Source: Lamellibrachia columna
Taxonomy: Eukaryota; Annelida; Polychaeta; Sabellida; Siboglinidae
Direction: 5' to 3'
DNA: 64,000 bases
NCBI GenBank assembly: GCA_963662155.1
Contig: OY759264.1
Location: 16,633,142 to 16,697,141 of the forward strand
Shown here: one piece after another, positions 43,301 through 46,529 of the stretch
Layout: each line of letters begins with the position of its first letter
Numbering within the stretch: the stretch's first letter is position 1
Made by a program: the position numbers and the translations under genes
The notes under the pieces: model-generated
Seen by the model: only the letters and a program-made list of their open reading frames with translations
The model's database searches: none
What the model was told of the DNA's origin: nothing

Positions 43301-45557
43301 GTTAAAGGTGTTATGGAAGGGATCTTGAAAGTATTTGTTTTATTCAATAAATGCAGTAGTACAACATACGTTGTTGTCAGACAAAGGTTAGTGAATTTTT
43401 AAGTTAATATTTTGTGCTAAGTCTGTCAGGTGCAAAGCATCCATTTTCAATTTCCAAAATGTAGTCCTGTGAAGCAGTGAAAACCTGTAAACAACTTTTA
43501 ATAAAATTTTAGAGCTGCCAAAATGTAGGAATATTACATACCATTTCGTAGCAATAAAATTGTGCAAAGAAAGATGCCAAAATGTATAATGGCATACACC
43601 TCTACCCACACAATATGTATCTAACTATGATATATACAATGGTGTCCACAAGTACAGTGGTCAGTATTGATTCTTCTAATGTCATTTATGGTGGAACAGT
43701 TACAATGCTCCAGTACAGTAAGTGTTTATGGCGGTCTGTAACGGTCTTGTCTATGGATAGGATTCCAGTGGTGGAGTTATAAGAACGAACAGCTATTGTG
43801 TAGCAATTGCAGCAGTGGCTGGATGCTTAAAATTGTGTTTTGCATCAACGGGGACAAAGTGTTACCTGTTCTGAGCAATGAATTTTGCAGGGTGCAATAA
43901 AAATTTAACACTGCTTTTCAATTGTTTACAGTAGTAGTGTATTAGTCCTGTCAGTGAGCAGTAGTAGTGTATTAGTCCTGTCAGTGAGCAGTAGTAGTGT
44001 ATCAGTCCTGTCAGTGAGCAGTAGTAGTGTATCAGTCCTGTCAGTGAGCAGTAGTAGTGTATCAGTCCTGTCAGTGAGCAGTAGTAGTGTATCAGTCCTG
44101 TAAGTGAGCAGTAGTAGTGTGTCAGTCCTGTCAGTGAGTAGTAGTAGTGTGTCAGTCCTGTCAGTGAGCAGTGGTAGTGTGTCAGTCCTGTCAGTGAGCA
44201 GTGGTAGTGTGTCAGTCCTGTCAGTGAGCAGTGGTAGTGTGTCAGTCCTGTCAGTGAGCAGTGGTAGTGTGTCAGTCCTGTCAGTGAGCAGTGGTAGTGT
44301 GTCAGTCCTGTCAGTGAGCAGTGGTAGTGTGTCAGTCCTGTCAGTGAGCAGTGGTAGTGTGTCAGTCCTGTCAGTGAGCAGTGGTAGTGTGTCAGTCCTG
44401 TCAGTGAGCAGTAGTAGTGTGTCAGTCCTGTCAGTGAGCAGTAGTAGTGTGTCAGTCCTGTCAGTGAGCAGTAGTAGTGTGTCAGTCCTGTCAGTGAGCA
44501 GTAGTAGTGTGTCAGTTCTGTCAGTGAGCAGTAGTAGTGTGTCAGTCCTGTCAGTGAGCAGTAGTAGTGTGTCAGTCCTGTCAGTGAGCAGTAGTAGTGT
44601 GTCAGTCCTGTCAGTGAGCAGTAGTAGTGTGTCAGTCCTGTCAGTGAGCAGTAGTAGTATGTCAGTCCTGTCAGTGAGCAGTAGTAGTGTATTAGTCCTG
44701 TGAGCCTGCAGCCTGTGTTCAGCCTCCGGTGCATATTTCAGCTGTTGGACCTGTTCATATCGTGGGACTGGACCAACTACATCGCTGACTTTGGCAAACC
44801 TTACAACAAATACCTGCGAGTGAATCCTAACACATGCATTGTGCTTCTTGAGAAGTAAGTCCCGCACAAGATTCATTGTCCTTTTTCTATTTTTATTTGT
44901 TTTAATATCTAATTTATATTCAGATAAACATCTGGGGCAGACAACTGGAAGTCAGGTGTGTGCGGAGCCTTAAATTGGATTGTGCGTTTTTAAGGTCTTA
45001 AAATGGGATTTTTTAAAAAGAAAAGTCATAAGTACGATTCTTTAATCAAATTATATAGTTTAATCCGTTTACCTTTCATCACCAAACAAATAAATTGCTT
45101 TTAGAGGCCTCTTGGTTTTGAAAAGGGAAGTTTGGACACACGCAATCAGCCAAGGATTACTGGGATGATTTCTAAAGTCGTTACAAATTAAAGGAATTCT
45201 TTCAAAAAGGGGGTTTGTTCGAACCCCAAACCCCTCCAGGGGACAGGCATGGAGGATGTTTAAAAAAAATTCTTTGTTTGTATTGAATTTTGCATGGAAA
45301 AAGGTCTTGAATTTTAGAAGTATTGTTCTTAAATCTGATCCACCCAAAGCCGCACACATTCTGTAGAAGAGAGGAATCACTGAGTGAGTTTTGATGATTG
45401 GTTGTTGTCGTTGTTGCTCAGGTTGAAGGAGGGAGACAAGAAGAAGAATCTGTTTATGACCTTCAAGCGCAACGAGAGAGACAAGAAGAAGCTGTTGGAG
45501 ACCGTGCTGAAACAACTCAGACAACTATCTAACAACTCACATACACAGATACACTAG
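10463..45557 (+). CDS. SEC15: Sec15 / EXOC6, exocyst complex subunit (complete, 23 exons plus alternatives)
   Basis: I assembled 23 exons whose phases all agree (2478 coding nt, 825 aa; human EXOC6/EXOC6B are about 800-811 aa). Landmarks in order: HELLITEIESSDGHLGTTLR, HDKEIERMCNYHYQGF, LPVLETYGKLRDQMKNKR, SMSDLKDFLENIRKHSDRIG, AQDLVDFSPVYRCLHIYSVL, FFVVEDHILNTTSGLVNRAY, RDQYSEILMQKWVGVF, VAQTACMSACKHIS, EPVPGLNDGTLQLAF, YLRVNPNT and ERDKKKLLETVLKQLR. Known for the family: Sec15 is a subunit of the octameric exocyst that tethers secretory vesicles to the plasma membrane; its C-terminal domain binds Rab11/Rab8/Sec4-type GTPases on the vesicle. Start: ATG at 10463, with an ATG one codon upstream at 10460. 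Intron 1 (9.7 kb) holds a Harbinger element and LINE/SINE debris; many other introns hold minisatellites. Residues about 240-293 (exon 6) are the family's variable region. Options seen: exon 15A or 15B, and a 48-bp cassette after exon 8. Confidence 0.93.
10948..11007 (+). CDS. Possible exon of a second Harbinger gene
   Basis: Reads MDSLSLDVLPFVSDEKISKK from an ATG to a GTAAGA donor (20 codons, phase 0). Harbinger elements often carry a second gene for a Myb-like DNA-binding protein, and the position inside the element fits, but I could not find continuing exons. Alternatively a chance open frame. Confidence 0.3.
11340..11489. repeat. ctatgc patch and (TA)n inside Harbinger
   Basis: A short degenerate ctatgc/ctatgg patch, then about 22 TA repeats (11444-11489). 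No coding signal. Confidence 0.85.
11801..13272 (-). pseudogene. Harbinger transposase, spliced, C-terminally incomplete
   Basis: Minus-strand exons: 13272 to about 13056 (MAYLHVIKRRRRF, then RVFLNRL and NDEELTKVYRLDRNMI), about 12413-12254 (VLIALRFMAKSGYLSELANI, then HGVSISTVSRCIN) and 11957-11801 (FPRVVGAVDGTHIGILGP, then NRKGEHSINVM). The order is N-terminal region, helix-turn-helix (SISTVSR) and the start of the DDE nuclease with its first Asp in GAVDGTHI. The usual next block with the WPGSxHDS signature and the last acidic residue was not found downstream, so the protein lacks its active site. Confidence 0.75.
14590..14790 (-). mobile_element. LINE C-terminal relic
   Basis: The minus strand reads ASWRGRP, then a stop, TTLPTALDKDLLEVSKHLQN, and DLYWLRSHNRNQWKNF. 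This resembles the C-terminal end of a non-LTR reverse transcriptase polyprotein. Short, with a stop; only a remnant in Sec15 intron 1. Confidence 0.5.
14995..16085. repeat. Degenerate intron repeats
   Basis: Two old repeat families in Sec15 intron 1. At 15000-15370, gtgaatattgctacac and cagtgtactgtgaacat recur about three times. At 15590-16080, tatcttcataatcatg and gaagttatgg recur at about 15600, 15760, 15870 and more weakly 16060. Copies are too diverged to fix a unit. No coding signal. Confidence 0.6.
16230..16512 (+). mobile_element. LINE fragment (inter-domain region)
   Basis: The plus strand has basic KAKKTGLNSDWE and, after several frame breaks, RVWSFIKANK. The latter resembles the F/W-W-SYIKSK motif between the endonuclease and RT domains of CR1/L2-like LINEs. 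Stops and shifts throughout. Confidence 0.45.
16513..18180. other. Sec15 intron 1, unassigned
   Basis: About 1.7 kb of AT-rich intron. Small open frames on both strands match nothing I know and have no supporting splice context. Confidence 0.5.
18181..18511 (+). mobile_element. tRNA-derived SINE, full-length copy
   Basis: The head has a pol III A-box-like stretch (tggcataccggttagacagc) and a B-box-like gatttcaaatccc. A conserved body follows (ggtcgcttcgaacctttggc, ctgtataaatgactacctgg), and the tail is gcgctatataagaacgtacc. Direct repeats TATATAG flank it (18174-18180 and 18512-18518). A second copy of the same family lies on the minus strand at 63604-63927. Confidence 0.85.
18560..19990 (+). 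mobile_element. Decayed LINE reverse transcriptase
   Basis: The plus strand contains RT motifs in order, in broken frames: LNKATGPDELSARVLKE, LQTLVTPIHKK, AILFDFAKAFDKI, VTSGVPGSVLG, FLLYINDIDG and FVDDSIIYH (the YxDD box with Y changed to F). Stops and frameshifts make it a pseudogene. A (CATA)n run and a perfect palindrome sit inside it at 18968-19048. CR1/L2/Jockey-like by motif; the exact clade is uncertain. Confidence 0.8.
19006..19048. repeat. Perfect 20-bp-arm palindrome in LINE
   Basis: Left arm ttgtgcagatgcttccacat (19006-19025), 3-bp loop att, right arm the exact reverse complement (19029-19048). It directly follows a (CATA)n run and interrupts the LINE reading frame. Confidence 0.95.
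20292..20457 (+). CDS. SEC15: Sec15 exon 2
   Basis: Residues 54-109, starting NVYDGDDPDAFLERLDLRIK and containing HDKEIERMCNYHYQGF. The acceptor is gacgcag; the donor AAG/GTGATT is weak at +4 to +6. Exon 1 ends CG and this exon supplies G to make Arg54. Confidence 0.93.
20864..21002 (+). CDS. SEC15: Sec15 exon 3
   Basis: Residues 110-155 plus one base, an amphipathic coiled-coil stretch (TNEQLQKSGLSLMAKGQELV) ending NMCLP. The donor G/GTATGT at 21003 is also the first base of a 22-bp tandem array. Confidence 0.92.
21003..21424. repeat. 22-bp array starting exactly at the Sec15 exon 3 donor
   Basis: About 19 tandem copies of gtatgtcactgtcgtataga plus tg (later copies gtgtgt...; later still gtaccatagatg). 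The first base of the first unit is the G of the intron donor, so several units begin with a donor-like GTATGT or GTGTGT. Confidence 0.95.
21690..21908 (-). mobile_element. LINE reverse-transcriptase tail
   Basis: The minus strand reads RRRRWKRLGHVFRMISDLPA, then TALTWTPEGRRKQGRPKTTW in one open frame. This is the standard C-terminal signature of L1/RTE-like RTs (LGHV-RM, then GKRKRGRPK-TW). Truncated at both ends. Confidence 0.75.
22701..22746 (+). CDS. SEC15: Sec15 exon 4
   Basis: Residues 156-170 plus two bases: VLETYGKLRDQMKNK and then a split Arg. Acceptor tcttgcag, donor CG/GTGAGT. Matches the human VLEMYSKLRDQMKTKR block. Confidence 0.92.
23260..23464 (+). CDS. SEC15: Sec15 exon 5
   Basis: Residues 171-239: YYPALKTLEQLEHTYLPRVS, NYRFSKVM and SMSDLKDFLENIRKHSDRIG, ending ETAMKH. 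One of the most conserved stretches of the family. Donor CAT/GTATGT. Confidence 0.95.
23955..24226. repeat. 28/31-bp minisatellite in Sec15 intron 5
   Basis: About nine tandem units of attatgcaccagaggcgcca plus ctggttatt(att)at. Units differ by one or more att triplets. Not related to a neighbouring exon. Confidence 0.95.
24555..24690. repeat. Polypyrimidine tandem repeat before Sec15 exon 6
   Basis: Six or seven degenerate 18-19-bp units (ctctctccctgacatc) immediately upstream of the exon 6 acceptor (cttttctag). They form an unusually long pyrimidine tract. Confidence 0.8.
24699..24860 (+). CDS. SEC15: Sec15 exon 6 (variable, charged region)
   Basis: Residues 240-293: AAEQAHMDPSLAMKKGKKRK, PRPPNPFTGQVEPEEEEDKG, ending DEEPDPTE. 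Basic then acidic low-complexity sequence; the corresponding part of human EXOC6 and EXOC6B is also unconserved and acidic. Phase 0 at both ends, so it could be skipped without a frameshift. Confidence 0.88.
25671..25739 (+). CDS. SEC15: Sec15 exon 7
   Basis: Residues 294-316: GLSAQDLVDFSPVYRCLHIY and SVL, almost identical to human. Acceptor ttgcag, donor CTC/GTGAGT. Phase 0 at both ends. Confidence 0.95.
25838..25935. mobile_element. Relic of the mariner-type MITE family at 54342
   Basis: The left terminus ccgtattcgacctaataagc and the following agtacgcttgaaaaa, atggaaaa and aagaaatctgttct match the left half of the 54342-54597 element. The right terminus is missing or unrecognisable. Confidence 0.6.
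26240..26323 (+). CDS. SEC15: Sec15 exon 8
   Basis: Residues 317-344: GVRETFESYYRKQRRKQARL and ALQPPQNM, matching human GARETFENYYRKQRRKQARL. Acceptor gttacag, donor ATG/GTAAGA. Phase 0 at both ends. Confidence 0.95.
27477..27524 (+). CDS. SEC15: Candidate Sec15 cassette exon 8'
   Basis: 48 bp with acceptor gtgtag and a strong donor CCA/GTAAGT, phase 0 at both ends. Encodes ERARRLAQARSTDTSP between exons 8 and 9, which are also phase 0 at this junction. The basic, Ser/Thr-rich insert has no counterpart in the human proteins as I recall them. It is supported only by splice signals and phase; it could be a chance pseudoexon. Confidence 0.5.
28085..28560. repeat. (GT)n and (ATTG)n simple repeats
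   Basis: Imperfect GT/GTGC run at 28105-28143 and tetranucleotide attg/atcg run at 28502-28558, in the intron between exons 8 and 9. Confidence 0.85.
28948..30455. repeat. 15-bp minisatellite, about 100 copies
   Basis: Pure 15-bp units (accctggcagtgtcc) with only a few positions varying (gtgtcc/gtgacc, ccctgg/ccgtgg). Because 15 is divisible by three, long frames stay open on both strands (about 550 and 578 codons), but their content is a plain pentapeptide repeat. The pattern of cct/ccg and tcc/acc variants repeats in blocks, indicating higher-order amplification. Confidence 0.97.
31021..31320. repeat. Two abutting TA-cored palindromes
   Basis: First: arms 31021-31084 and about 31154-31216, about 60 bp with a single visible mismatch, with an AT-only core. 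Second: arms about 31214-31243 and 31292-31320 (aatcatttggaacattcaat) around a (TA)n core. The right arm of the first runs into the left arm of the second. Both lie about 150 bp before Sec15 exon 9. Confidence 0.9.
31467..31513 (+). CDS. SEC15: Sec15 exon 9
   Basis: Residues 345-359 plus two bases: QDTLEAYKTYFHEII, then split Gly. The acceptor is a NAGNAG (acagcag), so an isoform lacking the first Gln is possible. Donor GG/GTGAGT. Confidence 0.9.
31590..32655. repeat. 54-bp array built from a SINE head
   Basis: About 20 units of 54 bp (cagtagtgcagtggttctga, agaatgtcagactctc, then gtttagtgcaacggga). The last unit runs on into agactctcaatcgagaggat and a SINE body, so the repeated unit is the tRNA-like head of that SINE. 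Some units lack a few bases. Confidence 0.9.
32640..32860 (+). mobile_element. SINE body following the 54-bp array
   Basis: After the array come ctcaatcgagaggatcagcg, a B-box-like ggtttgaattc, and agttcactctgctgtataaa plus tgagtacctg. These align with the body of the SINE at 18181. It is diverged and lacks the 3' tail, so it is a truncated relative. Confidence 0.65.
33119..33239 (+). CDS. SEC15: Sec15 exon 10
   Basis: Residues 360-400: FFVVEDHILNTTSGLVNRAY, IDELWDMALSKAVAVLRTHI. Acceptor ttgcag, donor ATT/GTAAGT. Its last 54 bp and donor are the template of the array that follows. Confidence 0.95.
33240..33735. repeat. 68-71-bp array copying the Sec15 exon 10 end and donor
   Basis: Seven additional tandem units, each holding a near copy of the last roughly 54 bp of exon 10 (acatggccttgtctaaggct, then tgtccttagaacacac), then GTAAGT and 17 bp of intron. 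Six of the seven keep an intact GTAAGT; one has GTAAAT. The real exon end is the first member. Confidence 0.95.
33744..33840. repeat. Decayed three-unit repeat over the Sec15 exon 11 acceptor
   Basis: Two degenerate copies of the acceptor plus exon head precede the real one: tagattttgtactgatcca, then gtgattctctaatgatcca, then the true ccaggGATTCTGTACTGATC. Period about 36-38 bp. Confidence 0.75.
33820..33891 (+). CDS. SEC15: Sec15 exon 11
   Basis: Residues 401-424: GFCTDPSLMLQIKNLLMLFC and HTLR. Acceptor gttccag, donor AGG/GTAAAC. Phase 0 at both ends. Confidence 0.92.
34112..34161 (+). CDS. SEC15: Sec15 exon 12
   Basis: Residues 425-440 plus two bases: GYGFTVSQLYDLLLEI and a split Arg, matching human VYGFPVNQLFDMLLEIR. 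Acceptor ttattcag, donor AG/GTAAGT. Confidence 0.94.
34253..34794. repeat. 34-bp array copying the Sec15 exon 13 acceptor and first codons
   Basis: About 16 units of gtgttacagagatcagtaca plus gtgagatccatgtt. Each contains a complete acceptor (gtgttacag) followed by the exon 13 opening AGATCAGTACAGTGAGATCC. The real exon is the last member, at 34795. Some units carry a 10-bp insertion (agattc). 34 is not a multiple of three, so upstream acceptors would shift frame. Confidence 0.96.
34795..34948 (+). CDS. SEC15: Sec15 exon 13
   Basis: Residues 441-492: DQYSEILMQKWVGVFNKIFD, EDNYTPIMVETDDEYEVIIS, KFPFRDEQLEQ. The acceptor was chosen as the last in the array because only it continues into ILMQKW; upstream copies read ccatg instead of cctcatg. 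Donor CAG/GTGGGT. Confidence 0.95.
34975..35442. repeat. 21-bp minisatellite in Sec15 intron 13
   Basis: About 22 units of ccagactgtccacggagagc plus a, with variants atggaga and gatcacc. It starts about 27 bp past the exon 13 donor. The 21-bp period keeps frames open on both strands. The unit does not copy the exon. Confidence 0.95.
35600..35735. mobile_element. Possible SINE or LINE 3' tail
   Basis: The stretch ending aaagcgccttgtctgataac, ggagctatataaggact resembles the 3' end of the SINE at 18181 (aaagcgctttgagcgg ... gcgctatataagaacg). No tRNA-like head is seen upstream. Weak. Confidence 0.4.
35792..35901 (+). CDS. SEC15: Sec15 exon 14
   Basis: Residues 493-528 plus two bases: ECPPKWLPFSEFVPKVYYQV, KEYIYACLKFSDDLHL, then a codon beginning AG. 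Human: FPKKFPFSEFVPKVYNQIKE. It ends in phase 2, as required by both exon 15A and exon 15B. Confidence 0.95.
35902..37163. other. Sec15 intron 14
   Basis: About 1.26 kb of AT-rich intron. I see no exon, array or mobile element. Small open frames at 36102-36509 lack any family match. Confidence 0.6.
37164..37275 (+). CDS. SEC15: Sec15 exon 15A (mutually exclusive alternative)
   Basis: 112 bp, acceptor gtcgctcag, donor GAG/GTAACA. Encodes, after the split Ser, YTEKEAMICRCFNSLLCDTL and KDVLSALINRPHLGLLE. Same length, phases and position as exon 15B, with about 19 of 38 residues identical (TE, MI, N, LL, TL, L, LI, RPHL, LL). Further from the human sequence than 15B. It reads through with no stop, consistent with a used alternative exon. 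It lies in the C-terminal half of Sec15, near or in the region known in Drosophila Sec15 to bind Rab11. Confidence 0.85.
38026..38463 (+). repeat. 438-bp direct repeat, copy 1
   Basis: Same length and about 95% identical by eye to 40737-41174, same orientation, both starting atattattaagtgta and ending cacacactgacaaa. The pair flanks Sec15 exons 15B and 16. The 3' part (from about 38337) contains a stretch that may be a decayed relative of exon 15. Confidence 0.9.
38464..38715. repeat. Degenerate ctgaccaatcact repeat
   Basis: Irregular repeats of accaatcactcactgacaga with variable spacing, starting at the end of the first 438-bp repeat. No coding signal. Confidence 0.75.
39181..39292 (+). CDS. 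SEC15: Sec15 exon 15B (canonical)
   Basis: 112 bp, acceptor ctcttgcag, donor CAG/GTAACT. Encodes, after the split Ser, HTEIDDMIRKLANVLLTRTL and GGCLTELIKRPHLNLLQ. Closest to human STEVDDMIRKSTNLLLTRTL. Joining 15A to 15B would break the frame (15A ends in phase 0; 15B needs phase 2), so only one can be used per transcript. The donor opens directly into a tandem array. Confidence 0.92.
39293..39615. repeat. 19-20-bp array starting at the Sec15 exon 15B donor
   Basis: About 15 degenerate units of ggtaactctagtgtccgac. The first unit begins at the donor itself (CAG/GTAACTCTAGTGTCC), so most units restate the donor-like GGTAACT. Confidence 0.9.
39913..39992 (+). CDS. SEC15: Sec15 exon 16
   Basis: Residues 567-592 plus two bases: LIQIAINMNYLEQSCTYLEE, FISSVI and a split Gly. 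Human: LVQIIINTTHLEKSCKYLEE. Acceptor atttcag, donor GG/GTAAGT. Confidence 0.94.
40150..40705. repeat. 27-bp minisatellite in Sec15 intron 16
   Basis: About 20 units of tacagtacttgtagtaaaac plus attgtag, with variants (aataaaac, atatagtag) and one deleted base near 40455. It ends next to the second 438-bp repeat. Not exon-derived. Confidence 0.95.
40737..41174 (+). repeat. 438-bp direct repeat, copy 2
   Basis: Partner of 38026-38463 with scattered substitutions only. It ends 85 bp before Sec15 exon 17. The exon-like stretch in its 3' part (tgcaccagaggtcagcacat at about 41050) is shared with copy 1. Confidence 0.9.
41260..41314 (+). CDS. SEC15: Sec15 exon 17
   Basis: Residues 593-611: ADQENVHMCKLQGTAMFK after the split Gly. 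Aligns with human VHTTKLYGTTTFKDAR. Acceptor ggtgttag, donor AAG/GTGAGA. Confidence 0.9.
41410..41743. repeat. Decayed array copying the Sec15 exon 18 acceptor
   Basis: Degenerate units of about 38-43 bp containing gttacaggatgctcgcagt-like words at about 41418, 41457, 41497, 41535, 41573 and 41660; the last member is the real acceptor and exon start (gttacag/GATGCTCGCAGT). One unit also echoes the inner exon words agaagattgatgagtt. Confidence 0.75.
41744..41816 (+). CDS. SEC15: Sec15 exon 18
   Basis: Residues 612-635 plus one base: DARSEAEEQIYKQINKKIDE, FFEL. Human: DARHAAEEEIYTNLNQKIDQ. Donor G/GTAAAT. Confidence 0.93.
42203..42309 (+). CDS. SEC15: Sec15 exon 19
   Basis: Residues 636-671: AEYDWQISEATGVASDYTTD, MITFLCSTFESFTNLP. 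Acceptor gtttatag, donor CCA/GTAAGT. Confidence 0.93.
42606..42747 (+). CDS. SEC15: Sec15 exon 20
   Basis: Residues 672-718 plus one base: EKVAQTACMSACKHISHGMQ, NFLTNNDVKSISMPALHQFN, LDLVQCE. Nearly identical to human around VAQTACMSACKH. Donor C/GTAAGT. Confidence 0.95.
43050..43123 (+). CDS. SEC15: Sec15 exon 21
   Basis: Residues 719-743: QFASSEPVPGLNDGTLQLAF, VDLRQ. Acceptor cttgatag, donor CAG/GTGAGC. Confidence 0.94.
43124..43245. repeat. About 21-bp degenerate array echoing the exon 21 end
   Basis: Five units of ttgacctttgtgggggcc just past the donor. The exon's last coding words GTTGACCTTCGT match the unit core ttgacctttgt, so the array probably started from the exon 21 edge. Confidence 0.65.
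43925..44702. repeat. 30-bp minisatellite in Sec15 intron 21
   Basis: About 26 near-identical units of gtagtagtgtgtcagtcctg plus tcagtgagca. A central block has gtggtag instead of gtagtag, and both edges have gtattag, showing ordered spread of variants. It ends 40 bp before the exon 22 acceptor. Long frames stay open on both strands because 30 is divisible by three; they are not genes. Confidence 0.97.
44742..44854 (+). CDS. SEC15: Sec15 exon 22
   Basis: Residues 744-780 plus two bases: LLDLFISWDWTNYIADFGKP, YNKYLRVNPNTCIVLLE. Human: LLDLFIQWDWSTYLADYGQP. Acceptor atttcag, donor AA/GTAAGT. Confidence 0.95.
45422..45557 (+). CDS. SEC15: Sec15 exon 23 (C terminus)
   Basis: Residues 781-825 and stop TAG (45555-45557): LKEGDKKKNLFMTFKRNERD, KKKLLETVLKQLRQLSNNSH, TQIH. 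The last codons lie inside the first unit of the array that follows. Confidence 0.94.
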
Positions 45558-46070
45558 ACCTAACACAGACCATACATACACAAATACACTAGACCTAACA
45601 CAGACCATACACACATAGATACACTAAACCTAACTCAGACCATACATACTAGACCTAACACAGACCACACATACATAGATACACTAGACCTAACATAGAC
45701 CATACATACACTAAACCTAACTCAGACCATACATACTAGACCTAACACAGACCACACATACATAGATACACTAGACCTAACTCAGACCATACATACATAG
45801 AAACACTAGACCTAACTCAGACCATACATACATAGATACACTAGACCTAACACAGACCACACATACATAGATACACTAGACCTAACTCAGACCATACATA
45901 CATCGATACACTAGACCTAACATAGATCATGCATACATAGATACACTAGACCTAACTCAGACCACAGATACACGATACCTAACTCAGACCACTATATATA
46001 CACAGATACACTAGACCCACACCACACAGATACACTAGACAACACCCAGACCACCCAGATACCAGACCAC
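45535..46070. repeat. Array copying the Sec15 stop-codon region
   Basis: About 12-13 units of roughly 37 bp (cagatacactagacctaaca, cagaccatacata), decaying to the right. The first unit spans the last codons CAG ATA CAC and stop TAG of Sec15, so the stop codon itself is repeated many times. Confidence 0.9.
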
Positions 46071-46384
46071 CTAAGATGTATACACTTTTATTATTACACT
46101 AGCTAGTTCATACATATTTACCGAAACATACAGGTTCACTACAGGCCACACACAGATATACCAGGGTACCATTTCAATAATATTCACGATTTCTCTCTTA
46201 AAAATCGATTTTGCTCTAGCTACAATAAAAAACATTTCACTATAAAAACTCAGTCATAAAACTAAAAAATTTAAATTGCATATAACTGAGGATGTGCACA
46301 TCTAACCATCATATTGCTTTATTCGATGATACAATTTTGGTTGAAGTTGTTGGCACTCCCCGCGATCTTAGTTATTGAAAACTG

Positions 46385-46490
46385 TCCACACTTTCGCCAG
46401 TGTGGCACAGAAATAATATCCCCTATTGCTGGTGTGGCACAGAAATAATATCCCCTATTGCTGGTGTGGCACAGAAATAATATCCCGTTT
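46385..46490. repeat. Triplicated 38-bp unit
   Basis: Three tandem copies of gctggtgtggcacagaaata plus atatcccctatt; the third runs into a Harbinger-type terminus. Confidence 0.9.
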
Positions 46491-46527
46491 TTCTTATGAG
46501 CTCTTTATTTTAGTGAAACGGTCCCCA
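46486..46527. mobile_element. Terminal fragment of the Harbinger family
   Basis: Reads cgtttttcttatgagctctt and tagtgaaacggtcccc, matching the right end of the 10683-13481 element (gcttatgagctcataa ... tagtgaaacagtcccc). No opposite end is seen nearby, so this is a solo terminus or truncated copy. Confidence 0.7.
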
Positions 46528-46529
46528 GA

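Noticed and set aside
43862..44876. Long open frames of about 200-316 codons on both strands
   Set aside because: Shadow of the 30-bp array; one runs antisense through Sec15 exon 22.
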